Below are positions 42,501 to 51,623 of a DNA stretch of 64,000 nucleotides, piece after piece; the stretch's first letter is position 1, and each line of letters begins with the position of its first letter. The notes under the pieces were generated by a model, which did no database searches, was not told the origin of the DNA, and was given only the letters and a program-made list of their open reading frames with translations. The position numbers and the translations under genes were made by a program. The DNA is taken from positions 1,054,001-1,118,000 of the forward strand of contig NZ_CP031466.1 of assembly GCF_003368325.1 (NCBI RefSeq), given 5' to 3'. This DNA comes from Paraburkholderia caffeinilytica (lineage in GTDB: Bacteria; Pseudomonadota; Gammaproteobacteria; Burkholderiales; Burkholderiaceae).

Positions 42501-42665
42501 GTGCAGGCCCCTCGCGATAAAGGCAACTCGCCGCCGCTTCCGCGCCCTGGTTCCCGAAGCAGACTACACTTGCCGTTAGCAAGGCGGGCTACGGGCCGCG
42601 GTGACCGCGACGACAGCGGTGACCGTGGTGGCCGTGGTGACCGCAGTGACAAAAAGGGAGACAGC

Positions 42666-43631
42666 ATGGACCTGTTCATGTCGATGGAAGCGTTCGTGCG
42701 GGCGGCGGAAGCGCAGAGCTTTGCCGGTGCCGCGCGCCAACTGGGCGTCGCCAAATCGGTGGTGACCTCGCGCGTCAAGCAGCTCGAGGACCATTTCGGC
42801 GTGCCGCTCTTTCATCGTTCCACGCGGGCGGTGCGCCTGTCGGAACTCGGCGAGACGTACTACCGCGAGTGCGCCGAACTGGTCAACAAAGTCCACGATC
42901 TGTCCGGACGCTCGCGCGGCGATCCGCAGGCGCTCGCCGGCACGCTCAATATTCACGTTCTGCCGGGCTTCGCGCTGGGGCATTTTTCGCAAACACTGAT
43001 CGAATTCCGCGCCGCTTACCCACGCGTCGAGTTCGTCGTGACCGTCAACGACCGGGTGATCGATCCGGTGCAGGAAGGCTTCGATCTGGCCTTGCAGATC
43101 TATCCGCCCGCTTCCAACCTGCTGGTGGAGCGTCGTTTGTTTCCCGTGCGTGGCGTGCTGTGCGCGGCGCCCGGCTATCTGAAGGAAGAGCCGGTGATCG
43201 AGACACCGCTCGACCTGCTGCGGCACGATTTTGCCCGTTATTCGTACTATCCGTGGGGCGACAAGTGGCCGCTGATGCGCGGCAACGAGTGCTTTGAAAT
43301 CGCGCTGAATCCGGTGCTGAAAACCAATAGCGTGCATCTGCTGCTCGAGTTCGCGCGGGCCGGTGCGGGTGTCGTCTATCTGCCGACGATGGTTGCCGCG
43401 GCTGATCTGCTCGAACGGCGCCTTGAACGCGTGCTGCCGGAGTACGCGGCGCCGCCGCTGTGGCTCTCGGCGGTCTATCCCGCCTCGCATCGCTCGACCA
43501 CCAAGGTCAAGGCTTTCGTCGACTTCCTGCGCGCCCGCTATCTGCGCGAACCGCAGTGGGACAGGGCGCTGGGCATTGCGCCGCCGGACGACGAGACGAA
43601 GAGCGTCGGCGAGGAGTTGGCCGAAGACTGA
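42666..43631 (+). CDS. LysR-family regulator of the hydroquinone operon
   Basis: A 321-residue LysR protein. HTH at residues about 1-60 (MEAFVRAAEAQSFAGAARQLG, VVTSRVKQLEDHFGVPLF), effector domain from about 90 (LAGTLNIHVLPGFALGHFSQTL). ATG 42666 has GGGAG nine bases upstream; the upstream extension contains a repetitive GGTGACCG-rich stretch and is not coding. It is the first gene, same strand, before the hydroquinone dioxygenase genes, with a 171-bp gap that should contain its operator. By position it is the activator of that operon, the role played by PnpR in p-nitrophenol degraders. Confidence 0.9.
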   Translation: MDLFMSMEAFVRAAEAQSFAGAARQLGVAKSVVTSRVKQLEDHFGVPLFHRSTRAVRLSELGETYYRECAELVNKVHDLSGRSRGDPQALAGTLNIHVLPGFALGHFSQTLIEFRAAYPRVEFVVTVNDRVIDPVQEGFDLALQIYPPASNLLVERRLFPVRGVLCAAPGYLKEEPVIETPLDLLRHDFARYSYYPWGDKWPLMRGNECFEIALNPVLKTNSVHLLLEFARAGAGVVYLPTMVAAADLLERRLERVLPEYAAPPLWLSAVYPASHRSTTKVKAFVDFLRARYLREPQWDRALGIAPPDDETKSVGEELAED

Positions 43632-43661
43632 GCGCCACCGGAGGCCGCCCCGGGTTCTCCA

Positions 43662-43678
43662 CCAGGTAGTTTCCCTGG
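43662..43678. promoter_or_regulatory. Palindrome upstream of hydroquinone dioxygenase genes
   Basis: CCAGG-N7-CCTGG in the 171-bp gap between the LysR gene and the dioxygenase small-subunit gene. Its dyad symmetry and place make it a candidate operator, though it does not show the TTxxA motif, so confidence is low. Confidence 0.3.
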
Positions 43679-43802
43679 CGCGATTTTGAAGTACCCATGG
43701 TTCGCGTTTCCCGACCCTCGGAACATTGCTGTTGCGCCTGCCGCCACTTAATCTTCGATCCAAGCAACGCATTCGCGGATTCGTAGATAACTGGAGGAAG
43801 AC

Positions 43803-44294
43803 ATGCAACAGACCTGGTTCGGCAGCCTGGACAATTTCCGCAAAGGCTCCATCGAAATCATCAAGGGCAAACCGGAGCACTACGCGATGTCGAATGTGTT
43901 CGACGTGGCGAGCCGCGCAGAGCCCTACGAAAAAGTCGTCGTTGGCAAGAATCTCAAGTACGTGATCGAGACGCTGCGTGCGGAAGGCTCGTCGCCGTGG
44001 TTTGCTGCGTCGCACGACGAATTCGCGGTCGTGCTCGACGGCGAGATCGACGTCTATTTCATCAAACCCTCGCACGGCCCATTGGTCGACGCGCAGACCG
44101 AAGGCAGCGTGCGGCTCGACGGTCAGCCGTCGGGCCAGTCGATGGGTTATGTGCGGCTGCGTCGCGGCCACCAGGCGCTGCTGCCCGCGGGCGCCGCGTA
44201 TCGCTTCGAAGCGAGGACAAAGGGCGTGCTGCTCGTGCAGACGATCCTCGGGCGCTATTCGGTCGAGAAGTGGGCCGACATCTGCATCCACTGA
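43803..44294 (+). CDS. Hydroquinone 1,2-dioxygenase, small subunit
   Basis: A 163-residue cupin-like protein (PnpC1/HapC type; known small subunits are about 18-19 kDa). It shows FAVVLDGEIDVYFI and GHQALLPAGAAYRFEA, typical cupin strands. It has GGAGG seven bases upstream and is followed after 37 bp by the large subunit. The two together form an Fe(II)-dependent ring-cleaving enzyme that opens hydroquinone to 4-hydroxymuconic semialdehyde. I make the call from the paired sizes, sequence pattern and the neighbouring semialdehyde dehydrogenase and maleylacetate reductase genes. Confidence 0.82.
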   Translation: MQQTWFGSLDNFRKGSIEIIKGKPEHYAMSNVFDVASRAEPYEKVVVGKNLKYVIETLRAEGSSPWFAASHDEFAVVLDGEIDVYFIKPSHGPLVDAQTEGSVRLDGQPSGQSMGYVRLRRGHQALLPAGAAYRFEARTKGVLLVQTILGRYSVEKWADICIH

Positions 44295-44331
44295 TTCCCT
44301 CTACACGATCGATCTTCTCCTGGAGCCCATC

Positions 44332-45327
44332 ATGGACAAAACCAGCACCCTGCAAAGCGTCACCGCGAGCGAGGCCGACGCGGTGACCGGTTATCGCACG
44401 TTCCACCTCGGCGATTTCGAATTCAGCCGCGACGCTTATTTCGTCACCGTCAAATGGCCCGCGAAAGGCCAGATCCGCTCGCACCAGATGCATGCCGACG
44501 ACTTCCTGCGCGCCATGATGCGAGACGTTGCGTGGGGCTTCTTCTACGGCTGGGTCAACTTCGACGAAGTGATCGGCACGCGCAATCACTACGGCAAGGT
44601 CGATATGTACGCCGGTGCGTACAACGCGAGTTTCAAGGAAGCAGGCGTCGATCATATGCAGCAGTTCGATACACCGCTCATCATGGCGACCTTCAAGGCG
44701 ATTCTGCGCGACTGGGTCAATGAAGGCTTCGATCCGTTCGCCGCGCCCGAAGAAACCGGTTCGGCGTTCGGCACGAAGCATGGCGACAACATCGCCGCGA
44801 TCGAGCGCACGCGGATCGCTACCAGGCGCATGCCGGGCCTCGAAGGCGACTCGCCGTTGCGCGACGACTTGCCGGTCAATCGTCAGTTCGCCGATGTGGT
44901 TCAGGATGAACCCGAGATTCACGCAGAGCCCGGTTTTGAGGGCGCGTTGCATGCGTTCAGCCTCTTCAAGTACCTGTCGCGTTCGGACGTGACATGGAAT
45001 CCGTCGGTCACGTCGGTCTGCCAGCAGAGCCTGTTCTGTCCGACCACCGAGGAATTCGTGCTGCCGGTGTTTCATGGCAACGACCGCGTCGAGTGGTTCC
45101 TGCAACTGTCCGACCAGATCATCTGGGACGTCGCCGATAAAAACAGCGGCGAGCCGCGTGCCCGCATCACGATGAACGCGGGCGATATCGCCGCCATGCC
45201 GGCCGACATCCGCCACAAGGGCTACTCGCAGAAGCGTTCGATGTTGCTAGTGTGGGAGAACGCCACGCCCGATCTGCCCAAGCGTTACGAAAGCGGCGAA
45301 CTGCCGCCGTATCCGATCCAGATGTAA
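44332..45327 (+). CDS. Hydroquinone 1,2-dioxygenase, large subunit
   Basis: A 331-residue protein of the PnpC2/HapD type (about 37-38 kDa). Recognised by GYRTFHLGDFEFSRDAYFV at the start, MRDVAWGFFYGWVNFDEVIG, DPFAAPEETGSAFGTKHG and the metal-binding C-terminal cupin: TWNPSV, VFHGNDRVEWF, MPADIRHKGYSQKRSML. The His and Glu residues in VFHGNDRVEWF and the His in DIRHKGY are the probable iron ligands (inferred). It cleaves hydroquinone between C1 and C2 with O2. A strong hairpin follows its stop at 45360. Confidence 0.86.
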   Translation: MDKTSTLQSVTASEADAVTGYRTFHLGDFEFSRDAYFVTVKWPAKGQIRSHQMHADDFLRAMMRDVAWGFFYGWVNFDEVIGTRNHYGKVDMYAGAYNASFKEAGVDHMQQFDTPLIMATFKAILRDWVNEGFDPFAAPEETGSAFGTKHGDNIAAIERTRIATRRMPGLEGDSPLRDDLPVNRQFADVVQDEPEIHAEPGFEGALHAFSLFKYLSRSDVTWNPSVTSVCQQSLFCPTTEEFVLPVFHGNDRVEWFLQLSDQIIWDVADKNSGEPRARITMNAGDIAAMPADIRHKGYSQKRSMLLVWENATPDLPKRYESGELPPYPIQM

Positions 45328-45359
45328 CTCTCAGACATTCCCCCCGATCGTCGATCGAA

Positions 45360-45381
45360 CGGCGCCAGACCGCTGGCGCCG
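45360..45381. repeat. Perfect hairpin inside the hydroquinone operon
   Basis: CGGCGCCAG-ACCG-CTGGCGCCG, a 9-bp stem with a tetraloop, between the dioxygenase and dehydrogenase genes. No T-run follows, so it is more likely an mRNA-stabilising or partial attenuating structure than a full terminator. Confidence 0.7.
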
Positions 45382-45423
45382 CGGGGATTGTCACGTCCAA
45401 AGTTTTACTTGCGCGGGACTGAC

Positions 45424-46887
45424 ATGCAAACGCAACTCTTCATCGGCGGCCGCTTTGTGCCGGCTGCAAACGGCGAAACGCTCGCCTCCCTTAACCCGCA
45501 CGACAACTCGGTGATTGCCGACGTCGCGATGGCTGGACCCGCCGATGTCGACCGCGCCGTGGCGGCGGCGAAAGCGGCGTTTCCGAAGTGGAGCAATCTC
45601 GCCGCGATGGAGCGGGGGCGCTTGCTGCTCAAACTCGCCGACTCGATCGAAGCGAACGCCGACAAGCTCGCGCGTCTCGAATCGCTCGATACCGGGCATC
45701 CGATTCGCGACACGCGCAATCTCGACGTGCCGCGCACCGCGGCCACGTTCCGCTATTTCGGCGGCATGGCCGACAAGTTCGAAGGCTCGGTGATTCCTGT
45801 CGAGCAAGGCTTTCTGAACTACATGACGCGTGAGCCGGTCGGCATTGTCGGGCAAGTGGTGCCGTGGAACTTCCCGCTGATGTTCACGAGCTGGAAGATG
45901 GCGCCCGCGCTTGCCGCGGGTAACTGCGTGATCATGAAGCCCGCTGAACTCACGCCGCTGTCGAGTCTCGCCATCGCCGAACTGATGGCGGAGGTTGGAT
46001 TTCCGGAGGGTGTCGTCAATATCTTGCCGGGCCTGGGCCATGTGGCGGGTCAATACATTGCCGAGCATCCGGAGATCAGCAAGGTCGCCTTCACGGGTTC
46101 GACGGCAGTGGGCCGCAAGATCGTGCAGGCCTCGAGCGGCAATCTGAAGAAGGTGCAGCTCGAACTCGGCGGCAAAGGCGCGAACATCGTGTTCGGCGAC
46201 GCCAATATCGACGCCGTTGTGCAAGGCTCCGCGTTCGCGATCTTCCATAACCAGGGGCAGGCGTGCATCGCCGGTTCGCGGATGATCGTGCATGAATCGA
46301 TTGCCGACGAAGTGCTCGAGAAATTCACCGCGTTGAGCCGCACGATCAAGATCGGCAATCCGCTCGATCCACTGACCGAAATGGGCCCGCTTACCTCGCG
46401 TCAGCATCGCGACCGCGTGCTGTCGTTCGTCGACGTCGCACGCGAACAGGGTGGCCGCGTGCTGGCGGGCGGCAAGGCGCCGGACGCCGCCGCGCTGGCC
46501 AATGGCTGCTATGTCGAGCCGACCATCGTTCAAGCGCTGCCGGAACATCGGGTATCGCAGGAAGAAGTGTTCGGACCGTTCATGACGGTCACGACATTCC
46601 GCACCGACGAAGAAGCGCTCGCGATCGCGAACGGCACCGAATACGGTCTCGGCGCAGGCCTCTGGACACGCGACCTGCAACGCGCGCACCTGGTGGCGCG
46701 CGAGATTCGCGCCGGCATGGTGTGGATCAACTGCTACAAGCGCGTGAGCCCCGCATCGCCCTTCGGCGGTGTCGGCGCGAGCGGCTACGGCCGCGAGATG
46801 GGTTTCGAAGCGATGCGCGAATACACGCAGCCCAAGTCGGTCTGGGTCAACGTGGATGCGCAGATTCCACCTTACTATCCGCGCTGA
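45424..46887 (+). CDS. Aldehyde dehydrogenase, probable 4-hydroxymuconic semialdehyde dehydrogenase
   Basis: A 487-residue NAD(P)-dependent aldehyde dehydrogenase. Conserved landmarks: VVPWNFPLMFTSWKMAPALAAG with the oxyanion Asn, FTGSTAVGRKI for the nucleotide, catalytic Glu in ELGGKGANIVF and catalytic Cys in NQGQACIAGSR. Position after hydroquinone dioxygenase and directly before maleylacetate reductase (6-bp gap) matches the enzyme that oxidises 4-hydroxymuconic semialdehyde to maleylacetate (PnpD-type). The start is set at ATG 45424; a start 36 bp upstream is possible. Confidence 0.9.
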   Translation: MQTQLFIGGRFVPAANGETLASLNPHDNSVIADVAMAGPADVDRAVAAAKAAFPKWSNLAAMERGRLLLKLADSIEANADKLARLESLDTGHPIRDTRNLDVPRTAATFRYFGGMADKFEGSVIPVEQGFLNYMTREPVGIVGQVVPWNFPLMFTSWKMAPALAAGNCVIMKPAELTPLSSLAIAELMAEVGFPEGVVNILPGLGHVAGQYIAEHPEISKVAFTGSTAVGRKIVQASSGNLKKVQLELGGKGANIVFGDANIDAVVQGSAFAIFHNQGQACIAGSRMIVHESIADEVLEKFTALSRTIKIGNPLDPLTEMGPLTSRQHRDRVLSFVDVAREQGGRVLAGGKAPDAAALANGCYVEPTIVQALPEHRVSQEEVFGPFMTVTTFRTDEEALAIANGTEYGLGAGLWTRDLQRAHLVAREIRAGMVWINCYKRVSPASPFGGVGASGYGREMGFEAMREYTQPKSVWVNVDAQIPPYYPR

Positions 46888-46893
46888 ACCGCC

Positions 46894-47952
46894 ATGGAAT
46901 CGTTCGTCTATAACGGCCTGGCGTCACGCGTGATCTTCGGCGCGGGCAGTCTCGACCAGCTCGATCGTGAGATCGGTTTGCTCGGCGCCACGCGGGCGAT
47001 CGTGCTGTCCACGCCGCAACAGCGTGCCCAGGCCGAAGCGCTGGCGGCAAGCCTCGGCTCGCGGGCGGCGGGCGTCTACGCCGAAGCCGTGATGCACGTG
47101 CCGATCGAAACCGCTCGCGCGGCTCGCGACTTCGCCGCACAGGCCGGCGCGGATTGTGCGATCGCGATAGGCGGCGGCTCGACGACCGGTCTCGGCAAAG
47201 CCATCGCGCTCGAAACCTCGTTGCCGATCATCGCGATTCCGACTACCTACGCAGGCTCCGAAATGACGCCGATTTACGGCCTCACCGAAGCCGGTGTCAA
47301 AAAGACCGGCCGCGATCTGCGGGTGTTGCCGAAAACGGTGATCTACGACCCTTCGCTGACGACGTCGCTGCCATCCGCGTTATCGCTGACGAGCGGCATC
47401 AACGCAATCGCTCACGCGGCCGAAGGGCTCTACGCGCAGGACACGAATCCGATCATCGATTTGATGGCGGAAGAGGGTATCCGTGCGCTCGGCCAAGGTC
47501 TGCCTCGGGTGATGCTGAAAACGGACGATCTCGCTGCACGTGGCGACTGCCTCTATGGCGCATGGCTGTGCGGTGCGGTGCTCGGCAGCGTCGGCATGGC
47601 GTTGCATCACAAGCTGTGCCATACGCTCGGCGGCACGTTCAATCTGCCTCATGCGGAGACGCACACGATCGTGTTGCCGCACGTGCTCGCCTATAACCGC
47701 GAGGCCGCGCCTGAGGCGATGAGGCGTATTTCACGCGCGCTGCATGCCGACGACGCCGCGCAAGGCGTATTCGATCTCGCACGCGATCATGGCGCGCCGA
47801 CCGCGCTGAAAGACATCGGTTTGAGCGCAACCGATCTCGACGTCGCACTCGATCTCGCGCTGAAGAATCCGTACTGGAATCCTCGGCCGGTCGAACGAAC
47901 GCCGCTACGCGCGCTGCTGGAAGCGGCCTTCGAAGGCCGACGGCCGAATTAG
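46894..47952 (+). CDS. Maleylacetate reductase
   Basis: A 352-residue member of the iron-alcohol-dehydrogenase family in the maleylacetate-reductase branch. Signs: FVYNGLASRVIFGAGSL at the start, IAIGGGSTTGLGKAIAL near 90-106, IPTTYAGSEMTPIYGLTE, SGINAIAHAAEGLYA and HHKLCHTLGGTFNLPHAETH, with the His residues of the family. It reduces maleylacetate to 3-oxoadipate with NAD(P)H, the meeting point of the hydroquinone and hydroxyquinol branches. Starts 6 bp after the dehydrogenase stop. Confidence 0.93.
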   Translation: MESFVYNGLASRVIFGAGSLDQLDREIGLLGATRAIVLSTPQQRAQAEALAASLGSRAAGVYAEAVMHVPIETARAARDFAAQAGADCAIAIGGGSTTGLGKAIALETSLPIIAIPTTYAGSEMTPIYGLTEAGVKKTGRDLRVLPKTVIYDPSLTTSLPSALSLTSGINAIAHAAEGLYAQDTNPIIDLMAEEGIRALGQGLPRVMLKTDDLAARGDCLYGAWLCGAVLGSVGMALHHKLCHTLGGTFNLPHAETHTIVLPHVLAYNREAAPEAMRRISRALHADDAAQGVFDLARDHGAPTALKDIGLSATDLDVALDLALKNPYWNPRPVERTPLRALLEAAFEGRRPN

Positions 47953-47993
47953 CGCAAACGCCCTCACTCATACAAAAAATTCTGGAGACAACC

Positions 47994-49295
47994 ATGGACG
48001 CCCATTCCTTCGATGCGAAGCGTCGCCGCTTCGTCACACTCGCCGCAGGCGGCGCGCTGGCCGCGTCAACCTCGGCGTTCTCGCCGCTCGTTTTCGCCGC
48101 GAGCCCGCGCACGCTGAAAATCGGCTACGTATCGCCGCAAACCGGGCCGCTCGCGCCGTTCGGCGAGGCCGACCGCTTCACGATTCAGCAGATGCAGACG
48201 GCGCTAAAAAACGGCATCGTAATCGGCGGCAAAACTTATCCGGTGTCGATTGTCGTCAAGGACAGCCAGTCGAATCCGAATCGCGCCGGCGAAGTCGCCA
48301 ACGATCTGATCCTGAAGGACAAGATCGACATCATGCTCGTCTCCGGCACGCCCGAGACGGCGAATCCGGTCAGCGATGCGTGCGAACTGAACGAGATGCC
48401 GTGCGTGTCGACGGTCGTGCCGTGGCAGCCGTGGTTCTTCGGCAGAAAGGGCGATCCGAAGAAGGGTTTCCGCTTTACCTATCACTTCTTCTGGGGGCTC
48501 GAGGACGTGATCACCGTCTACACCGGCATGTGGCAGTCGGTGCAGACCAATCACAGTGTCGGCGGCCTGTTTCCGAACGACGGCGACGGCAACGCCTGGG
48601 GCGATGCGAAGCTCGGCTTCCCGCCGGTGCTCGCACAAAAGGGCTTCACGCTGAAGGACCCAGGCCGTTTTCAGAGCATGACGCAGGACTTCTCCGCGCA
48701 GATTTCGTCGTTCAAGCAGGCGAATGCGCAGATCGTCACCGGTGTCGTGATTCCACCCGACGCGAAGAACTTCCTCGTTCAGGCGCGTCAGCAAGGTCTG
48801 AAGCCCAAAGTTATTTCGATCGGCAAGGCACTGCTGTTTCCCACTTCGATCGAAGCGCTCGGCGATCTCGGCGATGGCCTCTCCACCGAGGTGTGGTGGT
48901 CGCCGTCGCATCCGTTCAAGTCGTCGTTGACGGGACAAAGCGCGCGGCAAGTCGCGGACGACTACGAGCGCGTCACGTCGAAGCAATGGACGCAACCGAT
49001 TGGCTTCGCGCATGCGTTGTTCGAAATCGCCGTCGATTCGCTGAAGCGCGCGAAAGATATCGATTCGAATGAAGCGATCCGCGACGCCGTGGCGGCGACG
49101 AAGCTCGACACGCTGGTCGGTCATGTCGCGTGGGGCAGCGGGCCGGTGAAGAACGTGGCGAAGACGCCGTTGGTCGGCGGCCAATGGCGCAGTGCGCAAG
49201 GATCTGGGCAAAAGCATCGTTTCGATCTCGCCATCGTCAACAACCAGCTCGCGCCGAACGTGCCACTGTCCGGCCCGCTCAAGCTGATCGCGTGA
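47994..49295 (+). CDS. ABC transporter substrate-binding protein (branched-chain/aromatic type)
   Basis: A 433-residue periplasmic binding protein of the LivJ-like Peripla_BP_6 group. The signal peptide carries a twin-Arg-like KRRRFVTLAAGGAL and ends near residue 35 (FAASPRTL), so export may be through Tat. Mature start is LKIGYVSPQTGPLAPFGEADRF, typical of the family. Larger than LivJ (about 370), like members that bind aromatic acids. It lies between maleylacetate reductase and the rest of the importer, so its ligand is probably the aromatic growth substrate. Confidence 0.9.
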   Translation: MDAHSFDAKRRRFVTLAAGGALAASTSAFSPLVFAASPRTLKIGYVSPQTGPLAPFGEADRFTIQQMQTALKNGIVIGGKTYPVSIVVKDSQSNPNRAGEVANDLILKDKIDIMLVSGTPETANPVSDACELNEMPCVSTVVPWQPWFFGRKGDPKKGFRFTYHFFWGLEDVITVYTGMWQSVQTNHSVGGLFPNDGDGNAWGDAKLGFPPVLAQKGFTLKDPGRFQSMTQDFSAQISSFKQANAQIVTGVVIPPDAKNFLVQARQQGLKPKVISIGKALLFPTSIEALGDLGDGLSTEVWWSPSHPFKSSLTGQSARQVADDYERVTSKQWTQPIGFAHALFEIAVDSLKRAKDIDSNEAIRDAVAATKLDTLVGHVAWGSGPVKNVAKTPLVGGQWRSAQGSGQKHRFDLAIVNNQLAPNVPLSGPLKLIA

Positions 49296-49315
49296 ATGCA
49301 TAGCGGAGAGCGGCG

Positions 49316-50038
49316 ATGAACCCAGTTCTCAGATTAACCGGCGTGTCGAAGCGTTACGGCGCGCTGCAGGTGACCGACGACATCAGCTTTGCGGTCGAAC
49401 GCGGCGAGACGTACGGCATTCTCGGCCCGAATGGCGCCGGCAAGACCACGCTGTTCAACCTCGTCAGCGGCGACGTGCGGCCCGATCAGGGCAGCGTCGA
49501 ATTCGAAGGCGCGGACGTGAACCACTTACTGCCCCATCGCCGGTGCGCGGCGGGGATCGGCCGCTCGTATCAGGTGCCGCGTCCGTTCGGCGGCATGACG
49601 GTGTTCGAAAACCTGCTGGTCGGCGCGACCTTCGGCGGTGAACTGGCCGAGCACGCCGCCTACGACGTCTGCATGGATGTGCTCGAACGCACCGGTCTCA
49701 AAGCGCGCGCCAACCAGTTGGCCGGCACGCTAGGCTTGCTGGACCGCAAGCGCCTCGAACTGGCCCGCGCGTTGGCCACGCAGCCGCAACTGCTGCTGCT
49801 CGATGAGATTGCCGGCGGTCTGACCGAGCCCGAAACGCACGAACTCGTCGACGAGATTCGCCGCGTGAAAGAGGCGGGCGTGACGATCGTGTGGATCGAA
49901 CACGTCGTGCATGCACTGCTCGCGGTGGCTGACCGGCTGCTCGTCATCAACTTCGGCAAGCGGCTCGCTGAAGGCCTGCCCGCCGCCGTGATGGACGACC
50001 CGGAAGTGCGGCGCGTGTACCTCGGACTGGAGGCATGA
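49316..50038 (+). CDS. ABC transporter ATPase (LivG-like)
   Basis: A 240-residue ABC ATPase. Walker A GPNGAGKTTL near 36-45, Q-loop after, signature-type LGLLDRKRLELARALA (an LSGG variant, LDRKR), Walker B LLLLDEIAGGL, switch His in IEHVVHAL. Ends overlapping the next ATPase gene by ATGA. Provides one of the two nucleotide-binding subunits of the importer. The signature motif lacks the classical LSGGQ, as in some LivG proteins. Confidence 0.92.
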   Translation: MNPVLRLTGVSKRYGALQVTDDISFAVERGETYGILGPNGAGKTTLFNLVSGDVRPDQGSVEFEGADVNHLLPHRRCAAGIGRSYQVPRPFGGMTVFENLLVGATFGGELAEHAAYDVCMDVLERTGLKARANQLAGTLGLLDRKRLELARALATQPQLLLLDEIAGGLTEPETHELVDEIRRVKEAGVTIVWIEHVVHALLAVADRLLVINFGKRLAEGLPAAVMDDPEVRRVYLGLEA

Positions 50039-50751
50039 CCATGTCGGCATTGCTGGAGACTCGCGCGTTGAGCGCGTTTTACGGCGACTTCCAGGCGCTG
50101 TTCGGCATCGACGTGACGGTCGCGCCCGGCGAGGTGATTGCGCTAATCGGCTCGAACGGCGCGGGTAAGTCGACCTTTCTGAAATCAGTGGCGGGTTTGC
50201 TGCGCCCCCGTGCCGCCGATCAGATCCTGTATCGCGGCGAGCCGGTCGGCGGTGCGGCTGCGGCGAGCATTGTCGGCAAGGGCATTGCGCTGGTGCCGGA
50301 AGGGCGGCGTCTGTTCGCGAGCCTGAGCGTCGAAGAAAACCTGCTGCTCGGCGCATTTTCCAAACGGCCCGGCCGCTGGAACCTGCAAAGCGTCTACTCG
50401 CTGTTTCCGGCGTTGCGGGAGCGCCGTCACTTTGCGGCCACTGCCTTGTCGGGTGGTCAGCAGCAGATGGTCGCGATCGGTCGCGCGCTGATGAGCAATC
50501 CCGATCTGCTGATGTGCGACGAACTTTCACTCGGCCTCGCACCGGTCATCGTGCGCGAGATCTATGCGGCGTTGCCTGAGATTGTTGCCGGTGGCATGAG
50601 CGCGATCGTCGTCGAACAGGACGTGCAACTGGCGCGCCGCGTGTCGTCGCGTTTCTATTGCTTCCAGGAAGGGCGTGTGTCGCTGGCGGGCGTATCGGCC
50701 GAGGTGTCGGACGAGGCGATCACGCAGGCTTATTTTGGAGCGGTCGCATGA
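50035..50751 (+). CDS. ABC transporter ATPase (LivF-like)
   Basis: A 238-residue ABC ATPase. Walker A GSNGAGKSTFL, VPEGRRLFASLSVEENLLLG, signature ALSGGQQQMVAIGRALM, Walker B LLMCDELSLGLAP, His-less switch (VVEQD). The VPEGR...LSVEENL motif is characteristic of LivF. Overlaps the LivG-like and permease genes by four bases each. Confidence 0.93.
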   Translation: MTMSALLETRALSAFYGDFQALFGIDVTVAPGEVIALIGSNGAGKSTFLKSVAGLLRPRAADQILYRGEPVGGAAAASIVGKGIALVPEGRRLFASLSVEENLLLGAFSKRPGRWNLQSVYSLFPALRERRHFAATALSGGQQQMVAIGRALMSNPDLLMCDELSLGLAPVIVREIYAALPEIVAGGMSAIVVEQDVQLARRVSSRFYCFQEGRVSLAGVSAEVSDEAITQAYFGAVA

Positions 50752-51614
50752 ACACGTTCATCAATATCGTCGTACAGGGCGTGCTGCTCGGTGCGCTGTA
50801 TGGGCTCTTCGCGATGGGGCAATCGCTGGTGTTCGGCGTGATGCGGCTGACCAACACCGCGCATGGCGATTTCATCGTGATGCTGGTGTTCGTGCTGTTT
50901 GCACTCACGAACTACGCGCATCTGCCGCTCGCCGTGTCGCTGTTTCTGCTGCTCGTGATCGCATTCGGTGCCGGTTACGCGGTGCAGTACGCGGTTCTCA
51001 ACCGGGTCAGCAGCCGCGATCCGCTGCCGTCGCTGATCGTTACGTTCGGCTTGTCGATCGTGATCCAGAACGTATTGCAACAGGTGTTCTCCGCGGACCC
51101 GCGTTCGATTGCAACGGGCAGCTTCGAGTCGAAGAGCATCACGCTCGCCGGCGGCATCACGCTGGGCTATTTGCCGCTTGTCACGCTGGTCGTGACCACC
51201 GCTTTGGCCTTTGCGATGCAGTGGCTGTTCGGCCGCACGCCGCTCGGCCGCGCGTTCCGCGCCACCTCGGACGATCGCGAAATCGTGCAACTGATGGGCG
51301 TCTCCTACCGCCGCACCTATGCGTTGGCGATGGGAATCGCGTTCGTGCTGATCGCGGTTGCCGCCGCGCTGTATTCGATGCGCACGGCAGTGTCGCCAAC
51401 CGATGGCCCGGCGTTGCTGCTGTACGCGTTCGAAGCCGTGATCATCGGCGGGATGGGCTCGTTCTGGGGGACTTTCGTCGGCGGCATGGCGCTCGGCATT
51501 GCGCAGCAGGTGGGCTTTTACTTCGATCCCGGCTGGGGTATCTGGCTTGGCCACGTGGTGTTTCTCGGCGTGCTGGTGGCCCGGCCGCAGGGCTTGCTGC
51601 CCAAAACCGCATAG
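50748..51614 (+). CDS. ABC transporter permease (LivH-like)
   Basis: A 288-residue inner-membrane permease, start set by ATGA overlap with the LivF-like gene. About eight hydrophobic helices. GVLLGALYGLFAMGQSLVFGVMRLTN at the N-terminus and GMGSFWGTFVGGMALGIAQQV near the C-terminus are family hallmarks. The EAA-like loop is in RAFRATSDDREIVQLMGV. First of two permease subunits. Confidence 0.93.
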   Translation: MNTFINIVVQGVLLGALYGLFAMGQSLVFGVMRLTNTAHGDFIVMLVFVLFALTNYAHLPLAVSLFLLLVIAFGAGYAVQYAVLNRVSSRDPLPSLIVTFGLSIVIQNVLQQVFSADPRSIATGSFESKSITLAGGITLGYLPLVTLVVTTALAFAMQWLFGRTPLGRAFRATSDDREIVQLMGVSYRRTYALAMGIAFVLIAVAAALYSMRTAVSPTDGPALLLYAFEAVIIGGMGSFWGTFVGGMALGIAQQVGFYFDPGWGIWLGHVVFLGVLVARPQGLLPKTA

Positions 51615-51623
51615 AGGCTCGAC

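Noticed and set aside
42576..44291. 571-codon open frame on the reverse strand opposite the LysR and hydroquinone dioxygenase genes
   Set aside because: It is antisense to two well-supported genes, has no domain and arises from GC-rich third positions.
45391..46689. 432-codon reverse frame opposite the aldehyde dehydrogenase
   Set aside because: Antisense shadow; the plus strand has all catalytic motifs.
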